IMG/VR virus record: IMGVR_UViG_3300032236_001129
Location: 1-64,000 of that record
From: a virus
Strand: one strand, 5' to 3'
DNA: 64,000 bases
Part shown: piece by piece, positions 40,654 to 48,143 of the stretch
How the letters are laid out: every line of letters starts with the position of its first letter
How positions within the stretch are numbered: position 1 is the first letter of the stretch
Notes under the pieces: generated by a model
Database searches by the model: none
What the model was told of the DNA's origin: nothing
What the model saw: only the letters and a program-made list of their open reading frames with translations
Made by a program: the position numbers and the translations under genes

Positions 40654-40947
40654 TTAGTTACTCTTAGGTTTTTTTGAGATTACTGATGCAATGTTAGCTT
40701 CGGTAATGCCATGCATTAAATGTCCTGAACGAGTAGATGGGGCGTCTACTTGACTTGGAGCCATACCAAGGGCAGTAAAAAACTTACCCTCTCCTGAACC
40801 AAATTTAGCTCTAGGCTTCTTAGGTTCTGTATTTTCAGGAATACCTAAAACATTTAAAACTTTATTTCCTACTTTTTTAAGGTCGGCAGCAGCGGGAGAG
40901 CTCTTGAGCTTCTCAATACGTCCCTTACGCTGCGATGCCTTGGCCAT
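40654..40947 (-). CDS. 97-residue basic protein
   Basis: MAKASQRKGRIEKLKSSPAA...; GSGEGKFFTALGMAPSQV; ends in a basic helix. Unknown; one of a run of small Lys-rich genes with nearly no spacing. Confidence 0.6.
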   Translation of the reverse strand: MAKASQRKGRIEKLKSSPAAADLKKVGNKVLNVLGIPENTEPKKPRAKFGSGEGKFFTALGMAPSQVDAPSTRSGHLMHGITEANIASVISKKPKSN

Positions 40948-40950
40948 TTT

Positions 40951-41229
40951 TTAGTAAGTACCCAACATCTGATCGTTAGAGATGTGCGCTACAGGCATTG
41001 GAGCACGAGGAGCTGAGTTTGCATCGTCAGATCCTGGAACAACCTTGTTAGGTGTCTCTTGATCAATAAAGTCATAGTTCCAGTATGGATGTAGTCCACG
41101 GCGGTTAGCCAAGACGATATCTTCACCGGTTCCTGGTGCAGTTGTTGTATTAGGACGTACCTTGCGGTACTTTCCATCTGTTGCGCCTTCTTTGATGCTC
41201 TCGTTGAGAGATTTATTTTCGATACGCAT
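40951..41229 (-). CDS. 92-residue hypothetical protein
   Basis: MRIENKSLNESIKEGATDGK...; central HPYWNYDFIDQETPNKVVPG. Possibly exposed and flexible. Unknown. Confidence 0.6.
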   Translation of the reverse strand: MRIENKSLNESIKEGATDGKYRKVRPNTTTAPGTGEDIVLANRRGLHPYWNYDFIDQETPNKVVPGSDDANSAPRAPMPVAHISNDQMLGTY

Positions 41230-41231
41230 TG

Positions 41232-41687
41232 TTACTTCTTTCTTGTTACTGTGTATGGTGATTGATAGTTCGCAGGCTTTTGCTTACTAATATCGTGATC
41301 AATTGTAGAACGTCCTGGTAAACCTGGCTTTGGCCCTACTGGCTTTGGCTTAGGTGAGATTCCACCGTGAGGGGGCTCACTATTTGGCCCCTTTGGATAT
41401 TCATTTGGCTTTGTCTTTGGACTACGCTCCTCAGGTTGTGGCTTAGTAGTCTTAGGCTTAATCTCTGGGTTATGAGGATTGTGCGGAGGATTGTGATTTG
41501 GCTTATCCTTAGGGCCTTTACGATCAACATGATTATGTGGGCTACCTGAATCAGGATTCTTAGGCTCAACCTTATCTTTAGTACGTTCAATAATTGTTAC
41601 GTGGGATTGTTCTGGTGACCACTTATCGCCACGAAATGCTTCGCCAACACGCTTAGTGTTATGCTCTCTACGCTTTTTACTAAACAT
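41232..41687 (-). CDS. 151-residue Pro/Lys/His-rich protein
   Basis: MFSKKRREHNTKRVGEAFRG followed by a long Pro/Asn/His/Lys low-complexity stretch (PNHNPPHNPHNPEIKPK). Expected to be extended and disordered. Unknown. Confidence 0.6.
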   Translation of the reverse strand: MFSKKRREHNTKRVGEAFRGDKWSPEQSHVTIIERTKDKVEPKNPDSGSPHNHVDRKGPKDKPNHNPPHNPHNPEIKPKTTKPQPEERSPKTKPNEYPKGPNSEPPHGGISPKPKPVGPKPGLPGRSTIDHDISKQKPANYQSPYTVTRKK

Positions 41688-41848
41688 TATTTCTTCGCTT
41701 TCTTTGCTGATTTCTTTTCTGCTGGCTTAGCCGATGCCTTAGCTTTAGCCTCAATTTGAGCCTTACGTTCAGGAGTCATGACCTTAAGTTTTTCAACCTT
41801 ATAGTCCATGTCCTTGCCATGAGGATCTTTGATACGCTTCTTTGCCAT
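41687..41848 (-). CDS. 53-residue Lys/Ala-rich protein
   Basis: MAKKRIKDPHGKDMDYKVEK..., ends in a Lys/Ala tail (AEKKSAKKAKK). AAAGGA before the ATG. Histone-tail-like composition suggests DNA or RNA contact. Unknown. Confidence 0.6.
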   Translation of the reverse strand: MAKKRIKDPHGKDMDYKVEKLKVMTPERKAQIEAKAKASAKPAEKKSAKKAKK

Positions 41849-41863
41849 GGTGTCATTATTCCT

Positions 41864-42067
41864 TTATTTTGGTTTTGTGTCAGGACTATGATGCTTCTTA
41901 ACCCGTGGACGGGTAACTTTTTTACCCCTGGCGTGGCTAGTCTTCTGACGTCGTTTAGTAGATGCCGATTTGCTTCCTGGATTTAAGCTGGAGGCCTGTC
42001 CCGAGACCCAAGGGCCTGCGGCTTTCTTATCCCAGCTATCAACTGAGGTAAATTGCTTACTCTTCAC
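41864..42067 (-). CDS. 67-residue basic protein
   Basis: GTG start overlapping the previous gene's end; the product begins MKSKQFTSVDSWDKKAAGPW and has a basic end (TRPRVKKHHSPDTKPK). No clear ribosome site, so translation would depend on coupling. Unknown. Confidence 0.5.
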   Translation of the reverse strand: MKSKQFTSVDSWDKKAAGPWVSGQASSLNPGSKSASTKRRQKTSHARGKKVTRPRVKKHHSPDTKPK

Positions 42068-42233
42068 GGGAGGCCATCAAACTCTTAGAATGCCTCTCAT
42101 ACTTTGCATTTCTGCAATAAGGGCATAGTCCGTCATCGCTGTAGATTGCTTCCAGGGGAGTCATTGGATACCCACACTTCTTACATGGAAGAGTTCCATC
42201 ATAGATAGTTAGTGTTGAGACGTCCTCACCCAT
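42057..42233 (-). CDS. 58-residue zinc ribbon
   Basis: MGEDVSTLTIYDGTLPCKKC, then GYPMTPLEAIYSDDG and LCPYCRNAKYERH. Two CxxC knuckles 24 residues apart. The ATG at 42233 overlaps the previous stop (ATGGGTGA); the longer reading upstream is inside the HTH gene. Confidence 0.65.
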   Translation of the reverse strand: MGEDVSTLTIYDGTLPCKKCGYPMTPLEAIYSDDGLCPYCRNAKYERHSKSLMASREE

Positions 42234-42549
42234 TTGTCTGGTTTCCGCACTCACACTTGCCAGAAACAACACCTGGAAGAGTCCAGCAGTTACGGCATAC
42301 GCCATTAGCTACTAGACTTTCTCCCTTAATGCGTGTAGTTCCACCTGGAGTCTTAACATAGTCAAGCTGCTTACCGGTTGCCCAACGACCGACAGTTCTT
42401 GGATCTACGCTGAAGATATCTGCAACCTGTGAGGGCGTGAATAACTTATCTTTGTTAGGGGTAACAGGAAGGCTAGACTTATTAGATCCGCTGCCCTTTT
42501 TACCTGGGGCTGGAGTCACTGGAGCTGCAGCTTTTTTTCTAGGTGCCAT
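42226..42549 (-). CDS. BldC/MerR-like helix-turn-helix protein with zinc ribbon
   Basis: A 107-residue protein: basic Ala/Pro N-terminus, then a winged HTH (LFTPSQVADIFSVDPRTVGR, WATGKQLDYVKTPGGTTR), then a short zinc knuckle (CRNCWTLPGVVSGKCECG). The HTH matches the BldC/excisionase (HTH_17) type, which in Actinobacteria binds direct repeats in promoter DNA. It may regulate phage transcription; the zinc end is an unusual addition. Confidence 0.75.
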   Translation of the reverse strand: MAPRKKAAAPVTPAPGKKGSGSNKSSLPVTPNKDKLFTPSQVADIFSVDPRTVGRWATGKQLDYVKTPGGTTRIKGESLVANGVCRNCWTLPGVVSGKCECGNQTNG

Positions 42550-42909
42550 TTACCACACACTTTCTGAGACGTTTCGAGCTGTACCGGAGTATGAACCGTT
42601 TTCACGTGTAAAGTCTACACGAGTTGGGTAGAACTCCTCGTTTACATCCATCACGTCCATGATACCTAGCGCACGGGTGCGGTATCCAAAACGTGGTGGA
42701 AACAATTGTACCTGAGGAAGAGGGGGACGTACTAAATCTTGTAGTAGAGCTGCCGGCATTGTGGCGGATTTAAGGGCACGAGCCATAAACGCTTCTTGAG
42801 CATTTGCAAATGGGCCCATGTAGTCATAGCGAAGAAGACTTGGTTCTGGATCTTCATTGACAATTGGACGACCTTTACTATGGTCATAGACTCCGTCTTG
42901 ATTTTCCAT
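42550..42909 (-). CDS. 119-residue hypothetical protein
   Basis: MENQDGVYDHSKGRPIVNED..., then FANAQEAFMARALKSATMPA; ends VDFTRENGSYSGTARNVSES. The ATG at 42909 overlaps the previous stop (TAATG); a GTG nine bases earlier is an alternative. Unknown. Confidence 0.6.
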   Translation of the reverse strand: MENQDGVYDHSKGRPIVNEDPEPSLLRYDYMGPFANAQEAFMARALKSATMPAALLQDLVRPPLPQVQLFPPRFGYRTRALGIMDVMDVNEEFYPTRVDFTRENGSYSGTARNVSESVW

Positions 42910-43133
42910 TAGCGCCACTTTTTCTTGTCAAATTTGTTTTCTAGTCTTCCTAATTTAAAGCTAGCTATGCGGCCGATCTTATTGCGCATCTCATCGACGA
43001 CAGCATCATTGCAATGGTCGCAAGTAGCTCCGTGACCTAGATTATTATGGCGAATACCGGTTCTATTTTTTTCAGAAATATGCTGTGCTTCGTAGGTACC
43101 GTCGTCGTTGCTATAGTCATAGAATGCAGGCAT
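42909..43133 (-). CDS. 74-residue protein with CxxC motif
   Basis: MPAFYDYSNDDGTYEAQHIS, then GHGATCDHCNDAVVDEMRNK. The GHGxxCxxCNDAxxxxM pattern is shared with the gene at 7029-7238, so the two are likely relatives. AAGG precedes the ATG, which overlaps the previous stop. Unknown. Confidence 0.6.
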   Translation of the reverse strand: MPAFYDYSNDDGTYEAQHISEKNRTGIRHNNLGHGATCDHCNDAVVDEMRNKIGRIASFKLGRLENKFDKKKWR

Positions 43134-43678
43134 TATTGCCACCTTGGTTTCATGTGTTGGAAGTTTTGTCCAGTACGTGGATTAAACTCGGCTGGGACAT
43201 TTGAAGAAATATTTGCTTTACCGTCATTCACTAAATGAGGTGCTGGAGCTAGGGCTGTTTTAGGAGCATTACGTGTTCCCAAAAAGACCACTGCCCCTTC
43301 GACGTTAGTCAAGTGGTAGTTTTTTTCTTTGAGCCTTCTGTCAGGCTTAAGATTTTCTGGCCAGAGGTATTGAGCTGGATCAATACGTTCGCCACGGTGA
43401 ACACCACGCTGATAGGCACGTTGGTTCTGACGATTCTTAAGTGAATCTAATACTGTGTCGCCTACTGAGAATGGCTTGCCCTTATCATCACGACGAGTAC
43501 GGATTGTTCCTAGGTAACCGTCTGGATACTCTGCTTGAGGCGCACGTCCCACACCAATACGAAGGAAGTCCATAGCACTACGAGGTACTACAGGCGTGCC
43601 TCCACCACCGGTGGTTGTATAAGCACCGATGTAACCGCTGGCTCCAAGATACTGCCAGTTATTGTGTGAGTTAGGCAT
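43133..43678 (-). CDS. 181-residue hypothetical protein, possibly leaderless
   Basis: MPNSHNNWQYLGASGYIGAY..., a Gly/Thr-rich start, then a basic middle (KNRQNQRAYQRGVHRGERID) and a C-terminal stretch ending in GQNFQHMKPRWQ. No ribosome site precedes the ATG; TATACT ends only six bases before it. Unknown role. Confidence 0.65.
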   Translation of the reverse strand: MPNSHNNWQYLGASGYIGAYTTTGGGGTPVVPRSAMDFLRIGVGRAPQAEYPDGYLGTIRTRRDDKGKPFSVGDTVLDSLKNRQNQRAYQRGVHRGERIDPAQYLWPENLKPDRRLKEKNYHLTNVEGAVVFLGTRNAPKTALAPAPHLVNDGKANISSNVPAEFNPRTGQNFQHMKPRWQ

Positions 43679-43694
43679 GCTGTCAGTATATACG

Positions 43695-43724
43695 AAAAAG
43701 GGGACAGATGGTTAGTCTGTCCCC
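43695..43724 (-). terminator. Rho-independent terminator after the holin-like gene
   Basis: On the minus strand GGGGACAGA-ctaacca-TCTGTCCCC followed by TTTTT. It ends transcription from the 43.7-44.6 kb genes, and a new transcript appears to start right after it. Confidence 0.85.
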
Positions 43725-43738
43725 AAATTCTTTAATCT

Positions 43739-43933
43739 TTACTTAGATGCACCGATACCGAATGCTGCGTCCTTTGGATTGAGCGCACGGAATAGCGGAC
43801 CTGCGACTGCACCAATAGCTGCCATACCGATTGACTTGGCGTCAGAGTGGCCAGCTAAGTACATACCTAGGCCTGCCGATACCGCTGTGCGGGCATATGA
43901 CGCTACGATTGCTTGAAGTGCTTTTGAGTTCAT
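43739..43933 (-). CDS. 64-residue small membrane protein, holin-like
   Basis: MNSKALQAIVASYARTAVSA..., then LGMYLAGHSDAKSIGM and AAIGAVAGPLFRALN. One or two short hydrophobic segments with Gly/Ala, as in small holins. AAGGAG precedes the ATG. The main lysis genes lie in the opposite-strand block at 46.8-48.1 kb, so a second holin or an antiholin is possible. Inference only. Confidence 0.6.
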   Translation of the reverse strand: MNSKALQAIVASYARTAVSAGLGMYLAGHSDAKSIGMAAIGAVAGPLFRALNPKDAAFGIGASK

Positions 43934-43964
43934 GTTTCTCCTTGTTAGGTAAATCCCCTTTAGG

Positions 43965-43986
43965 GGGCCTAATAAATATTCTACCA
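43965..43986 (-). promoter_or_regulatory. Extended -10 promoter (copy c)
   Basis: Minus strand TGGTAGAATATTTATTAG then GCC. TG-n-TAGAAT extended -10; the predicted transcript starts with the hairpin CCCC-taaa-GGGG. Drives the small membrane protein gene. Confidence 0.65.
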
Positions 43987-44003
43987 AATATTTGGAAGAA
44001 GCG

Positions 44004-44300
44004 CTACTTCTCTAGACGCTTAAGGATTTCCCGTGCTACTACTAGGGTTTCCATGTCTACATCGAAGTCTTCTTTAGCTTTTTTACGATCAAGTTCTCCT
44101 TGACGGTTTGTAGCGTTTAGGATCAAGCCAGAGAGCAGGATAGACTCAAGAGAAACTATTAATGTTAAGAATAGGAATGGGTAAGGCTCCATAAAAAACC
44201 AGATGGTCCACATTACGAGATGAAACCCGATAAAAGCTGGCTTACCAAAGTTCTCAGCTGCCCAATCAGATAGCTTATGAACTAGGTTGTGCAACTTCAT
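44004..44300 (-). CDS. DUF1003-like membrane protein
   Basis: A 98-residue protein with two transmembrane helices (FIGFHLVMWTIWFFM and FLFLTLIVSLESILLSGLIL) and the family end NATNRQGELDRKKAKEDFDV. DUF1003 proteins are inner-membrane proteins of unknown role; the order PYPFLFLTLIVSLES...NRQ fits well. Overlaps the next gene upstream by four bases. Confidence 0.75.
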   Translation of the reverse strand: MKLHNLVHKLSDWAAENFGKPAFIGFHLVMWTIWFFMEPYPFLFLTLIVSLESILLSGLILNATNRQGELDRKKAKEDFDVDMETLVVAREILKRLEK

Positions 44301-44554
44301 TCACTAACCTCATCTACATGCTGTTCGAAGCGTCCTTCTAGCTTATCAACCTGTGATTTGATAGCTACTTGGTCTTGACGCAATTCTTTAAGCAGCGGGA
44401 TAACTTCTAGGGTTACCTTGTCATGCAATGAGCTTCCATGATTAGGACGAAGCTCAGCAAGATACTTCTTGATTACCCAGTGACCGACTGCACCAACAAA
44501 AGCTAGAAGTGCAATTACACCGGAAATAATATTCCATCGATCAGCGGTTGTCAT
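44297..44554 (-). CDS. 85-residue membrane protein with coiled coil
   Basis: N-terminal transmembrane helix (IISGVIALLAFVGAVGHWVI), then a coiled coil (LKELRQDQVAIKSQVDKLEG). This topology is that of phage small membrane proteins between holins and spanin-like proteins. AGGAG precedes the ATG. Unknown. Confidence 0.6.
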   Translation of the reverse strand: MTTADRWNIISGVIALLAFVGAVGHWVIKKYLAELRPNHGSSLHDKVTLEVIPLLKELRQDQVAIKSQVDKLEGRFEQHVDEVSE

Positions 44555-44650
44555 TCAATCTCCTGGGCGTGTAGTGACAATAGCAGTACTATGCCGACAA
44601 AAATGCGATACGTCATGTTAAACTATGATTAATCATAAGAGGAGATTAAA

Positions 44651-46789
44651 ATAAGAAAACTACGTCTACTCGTAGAACTATTTCTTGCATCAATCCTTTA
44701 CTTTTCTGTATCACAACTCGCAGCACACGCCGATGATTTAACACCTTCAGATCAGGTGGCAATTTCCCCTGCCTCTGACACATCTACAGCTACAGTATCC
44801 TTACCTGTTGCTCTTGCCTCTGCTATCTCTACAGTAGACGGCGCTACAGTTACTGTAAATGTTGCAATTCAAACAGCTAGTGATTCTTTAACTGCTGTTG
44901 TAGACACCCAAGAAAAAATGCAGGTGGTGGAGTCTAGTACCGTAGCCGTTGCAGCTATTGATTCTGCCACGGTTGCTATCAATGATGCTCACGTAGCTAT
45001 TCAAGCTGCTGAGTCAGCAACTGTTACAGCTGCGTTGGATCTGCAAGCTGTAGATTCCCAGACAGTTGTTGTTGCCATAGCAACTACTAACTTAGATAGT
45101 TCTACTGTAGTGCTTAACGTGGCCACTGCAGCTGTCGATTCCCAGACCCTTGTAGTCTCCCAAGATGCAGTTGCTTCTCAGAATGCCCAAGCTGCCGCCG
45201 ATTCTTCTACCGTTACTGTGACCACAGGTGGGGTATCAGCTACGGTTTATAATGGAACAGGTAGATCACCGGCACTTCCTACAGATCAAACAACCCCTAT
45301 TCTTACAACTATAGTTCCACAGATCATTAACAATTGGGGTGGAGGTTCGGTACAAGGTGGCCCAGCTGATCGTGTGATCGTTAAATATGAAGGCACGATT
45401 ACTGCCCCTGCTGATGCAGTGGCTGTTAAGTACGCTGTTTACTCTGATGATGGGGCTAAGCTGTATGTTGATGGTCAGCTAGCAATCAATAACTGGAGAG
45501 ACCAAGGACCTACTTGGAGCCCATACAGTCCTGTGTATGATGTGACTACTAATAAGTCTCAAAATTTTGTGCTTTGGTACTATGAAAATGGTGGAGGTGC
45601 AGTTTGTACTCTTGGCTGGGCAATCTTTAGAGCTGATGGTACAGGATACTTTACAAGCCCTACTGCACCTAACTTTGGTACCACAACTACAACCAAAGAT
45701 CAAGCATTAGTAGCTGCAGCTCAAGCTGCGTTGGATACTCTTAATAATGATAGTGCTGTTTTAGTTACTCTTCAAGATGCAAAGACAGCTGCAGAAAATG
45801 TTGTAGCTGCGGATACTCAAACCAAAGCGGATGCTATCTCTCTATTAACACAGTTAACCGATACTACTACAGCATCTGTTGCCACAGCTGTAGATCTATC
45901 TAATCAAGCTGCTGCAAAAGCTAATGATGCTAAAGCAGCATTGGATACAGCAGTTACCACAGTTTCCAGCGTTGTTGCTCAATATATTGACGCTCAGCTT
46001 CAGTTGCAAGCTCAGAGAGATGCTGAAGCTGCCGCTGCCGCAGCTGCTGCAAGAGCTGCTGCAGTTGCTCCGGCTCCAGAACCTCAACCTGCTCCTCAAC
46101 CTGAACCAGATCCGCAACCTCAGCCCGATCCACAACCTCAACCGGATCCACAACCACAGCCAGATCCTCAGCCGCAACCAGATCCACAACCTGCGCCGCA
46201 ACCAGACCCAGGACCCGCACCTGCTCCTCAGCCAGAGCCTGCACCCGCTCCTGCGCCTGCTCCAGCGCCCGAACCAACTCCTGCACCTTCACCTGAACCA
46301 CCTGTCGTTCCTGGTCTAGTTCCTAATAATCCAGACTCACTACCAGATAGTGTACCAAAGGAAGCGCCTAAAGAAGTTCTCGTGCCTCACGTACAAGTTG
46401 ATAAAGCTGGTGTAGAAAATGGTGGCATTGAATTCTTTGGTACTAAAACACAGCCACAAGTAGTTGGAGAAGATGGAAAGCTTACCCCGCCTCCACCTCC
46501 TCCAGGTTCAGGGCTACCAATTCCTCCGGATGCGATAACCTTGAGCGATACATTTATCGGACAACCAGGCGGCACAACATTTAACGCACCTGACGTTGCC
46601 GTTCCCGTTATAGAAACTCCTGTTACTGGGGCTTTAGCGGCGGTACCTGGGGTACAGGCTCTCAATCATGCATTCGTTGCGATGGCTAACATCGGTAACG
46701 ATATGTCCCCTATCACCCGTAAAAAAGCAAAGAAAATCTTGGTATTGACAACCGTCATTGCCGCCGTAAGAAGGAGATTTGGTAACTAA
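44651..46789 (+). CDS. Secreted PA14-domain protein with proline-rich stalk (non-canonical ATA start)
   Basis: About 712 residues. The reading frame includes a perfect signal peptide: an ATA codon then RKLRLLVELFLASILYFSV, SQLAAHA-DD cleavage. No ATG, GTG or TTG exists in frame before a GTG at 44756, which would lose the signal, and an in-frame stop lies at 44636-44638. GAGGAG ends six bases before ATA. After the signal, residues about 40-190 contain STVAV/DSATVA-type repeats, then a PA14-type domain (VYNGTGRSPALP..., VYSDDGAKLYVDGQLAINNW). Then come helical repeats, a PQPDPQPQ-type stalk and a hydrophobic basic tail (ILVLTTVIAAVRRRFGN). Probably binds or coats glycans at the cell surface. 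Confidence 0.75.
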   Translation: MRKLRLLVELFLASILYFSVSQLAAHADDLTPSDQVAISPASDTSTATVSLPVALASAISTVDGATVTVNVAIQTASDSLTAVVDTQEKMQVVESSTVAVAAIDSATVAINDAHVAIQAAESATVTAALDLQAVDSQTVVVAIATTNLDSSTVVLNVATAAVDSQTLVVSQDAVASQNAQAAADSSTVTVTTGGVSATVYNGTGRSPALPTDQTTPILTTIVPQIINNWGGGSVQGGPADRVIVKYEGTITAPADAVAVKYAVYSDDGAKLYVDGQLAINNWRDQGPTWSPYSPVYDVTTNKSQNFVLWYYENGGGAVCTLGWAIFRADGTGYFTSPTAPNFGTTTTTKDQALVAAAQAALDTLNNDSAVLVTLQDAKTAAENVVAADTQTKADAISLLTQLTDTTTASVATAVDLSNQAAAKANDAKAALDTAVTTVSSVVAQYIDAQLQLQAQRDAEAAAAAAAARAAAVAPAPEPQPAPQPEPDPQPQPDPQPQPDPQPQPDPQPQPDPQPAPQPDPGPAPAPQPEPAPAPAPAPAPEPTPAPSPEPPVVPGLVPNNPDSLPDSVPKEAPKEVLVPHVQVDKAGVENGGIEFFGTKTQPQVVGEDGKLTPPPPPPGSGLPIPPDAITLSDTFIGQPGGTTFNAPDVAVPVIETPVTGALAAVPGVQALNHAFVAMANIGNDMSPITRKKAKKILVLTTVIAAVRRRFGN

Positions 46790-46974
46790 TGAAGCAATTC
46801 TTTAAAGATATATCTTCAGATTTCTTCAGTGAGATCTGGACATTCGTAGGGCTATTCTCAGCATGGCTAGTACTAACTGGTTCTGCTAAGACCGTCATCG
46901 GTAAGGTAACCCTAGCCTCTTTTGTAGTGTGGATTCTTACCCTCCGTCTTCGTAACCCAAAGGATAAAGAATGA
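46789..46974 (+). CDS. 61-residue holin candidate
   Basis: Two hydrophobic segments (EIWTFVGLFSAWLVLTG and TLASFVVWILTLRLR) with a charged end (NPKDKE). Start overlaps the previous stop (TAATG). Position between the secreted protein and endolysin fits a holin. Confidence 0.65.
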   Translation: MKQFFKDISSDFFSEIWTFVGLFSAWLVLTGSAKTVIGKVTLASFVVWILTLRLRNPKDKE

Positions 46975-47345
46975 AAACAACAGGAAACATTCTTCTACGT
47001 ATCGTTGCTGTGTTTGCAGCTAGCGGTCTAGGAGTTATCGGTGCTGGTTCTATCGCAGGAATCTCAGTACTAAAAGCCGTAACAGTAGCTGGTCTAACAG
47101 CGGTTGCTGCGGTAGTAGAAAAACTTGCTCGTGGCTTTATGAACGACGGTAAGCTTGACCTAGATGAAATTAACGCAGCATTTGCAGCAGTTGATGTTAA
47201 CTCTAAGACAGCTGCTGACCTTCAAGTTGAAGCCAAGCAAAACGGTCAGGATATCTTAATCAAGGCTGATGGTGGAACAACTGTAGCGACTCCAGTTGCT
47301 GCAGCAGCACCAGTAGTAGACCAAAGCCACCCAGATTATAACTAA
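46971..47345 (+). CDS. 124-residue holin candidate with soluble tail
   Basis: Hydrophobic N-terminal half (ILLRIVAVFAASGLGVIGAG, then VLKAVTVAGLTAVAAVV), then ARGFMNDGKLDLDEIN, resembling an EF-hand-like end, and an Ala/Pro/Thr-rich tail. Actinophage holins have this layout. Overlaps the previous gene by four bases. Confidence 0.7.
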   Translation: MKTTGNILLRIVAVFAASGLGVIGAGSIAGISVLKAVTVAGLTAVAAVVEKLARGFMNDGKLDLDEINAAFAAVDVNSKTAADLQVEAKQNGQDILIKADGGTTVATPVAAAAPVVDQSHPDYN

Positions 47346-47355
47346 GGAGTAAAAC

Positions 47356-48102
47356 ATGGCAGCAGAAAAAGGAACAGCAGCTCGTATGGTTGAAGTAGCT
47401 CTTGCAGAAGAAGGCTACGTAGAAGGTCCAAAGGACAATGAAACTAAGTACGGCGCATTTACAAAGGCTAACTTCTTGCCTTGGTGTGGCTCATTCGTTA
47501 TGTGGTGTGCTAACCAAGCTGGCGTAAAGGTACCTAATACAGTATCTACAATGGCAGGTGCAGCAGCTTTCAAGAAGCTCGGTACTTGGACAGACGCAGC
47601 GGTAGCTCAGCCAGAACCAGGAGACATTGTTTACTTTGACTTCATGGCTGGCGGTGCTCCAATCGAGCACGTAGGCATTGTTGTTCGTGACAATGGCGAT
47701 GGCACAATCACCACTATCGAAGGAAATACTTCTGGAGATAAGAAGAAGTCTGGTTCACAGGCTAACGGTGGAGAAGCTGTTGTAAAGCTTCGTGCTTATA
47801 AGAAGAACAAGAAGGCTCTCCCAATCTTCATTGAAGGTTTTGGTCGCCCCAACTATGTAGGTAATGACGTGCATGTGGATCCAGTCCCAGCAGTTAAGCC
47901 AGCATTTCCAGGACAAATCAAGCCAGGAGACAAAGGCGAGAACGTTAAGACAATCCAGCATGCACTTACTCTTGTAGAAGATGGTGACTATGGCCCTGCA
48001 ACTAAGGCAGCAGTTATCAAGTTCCAGGATAACCATGCTAATCTAGATTCAAATGGAATTGTTGGCCCAAAGACTTGGGCAGCACTCATGGATCTACTTT
48101 AA
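47356..48102 (+). CDS. Endolysin: CHAP amidase/endopeptidase plus peptidoglycan-binding domain
   Basis: A 248-residue lysin. The N-terminal CHAP domain shows LPWCGSFVMWC (catalytic Cys44), PGDIVYFDF, IEHVGIVV (His105) and TIEGNTSG (Glu122/Asn124). A linker leads to a PG_binding_1 domain: PGDKGENVKTIQHALTLVED, DGDYGPATKAAVIKFQ, GIVGPKTWAAL. It has no signal peptide, so it would be released by the holins upstream. The strong terminator after it ends the lysis operon. Confidence 0.92.
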   Translation: MAAEKGTAARMVEVALAEEGYVEGPKDNETKYGAFTKANFLPWCGSFVMWCANQAGVKVPNTVSTMAGAAAFKKLGTWTDAAVAQPEPGDIVYFDFMAGGAPIEHVGIVVRDNGDGTITTIEGNTSGDKKKSGSQANGGEAVVKLRAYKKNKKALPIFIEGFGRPNYVGNDVHVDPVPAVKPAFPGQIKPGDKGENVKTIQHALTLVEDGDYGPATKAAVIKFQDNHANLDSNGIVGPKTWAALMDLL

Positions 48103-48115
48103 GAATATAAATAAG

Positions 48116-48143
48116 AAAGCCCCCAGTGATGGGGGCTTTTTTA
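48116..48143 (+). terminator. Bidirectional terminator after endolysin
   Basis: AAAGCCCCC-agtgat-GGGGGCTTTTTTATT, with A-run and T-run on the two sides. It ends the lysis operon and the leftward phosphoesterase transcript. Confidence 0.92.

Noticed and set aside
45896-46319. Open frames on both strands and repeat-like pattern across the proline-rich stalk
   Set aside because: The CCNCARCC-type periodicity comes from Pro-Gln-Pro-Asp codons of the PA14 protein. It is not a CRISPR array (no spacers), and the other frames are shadows.
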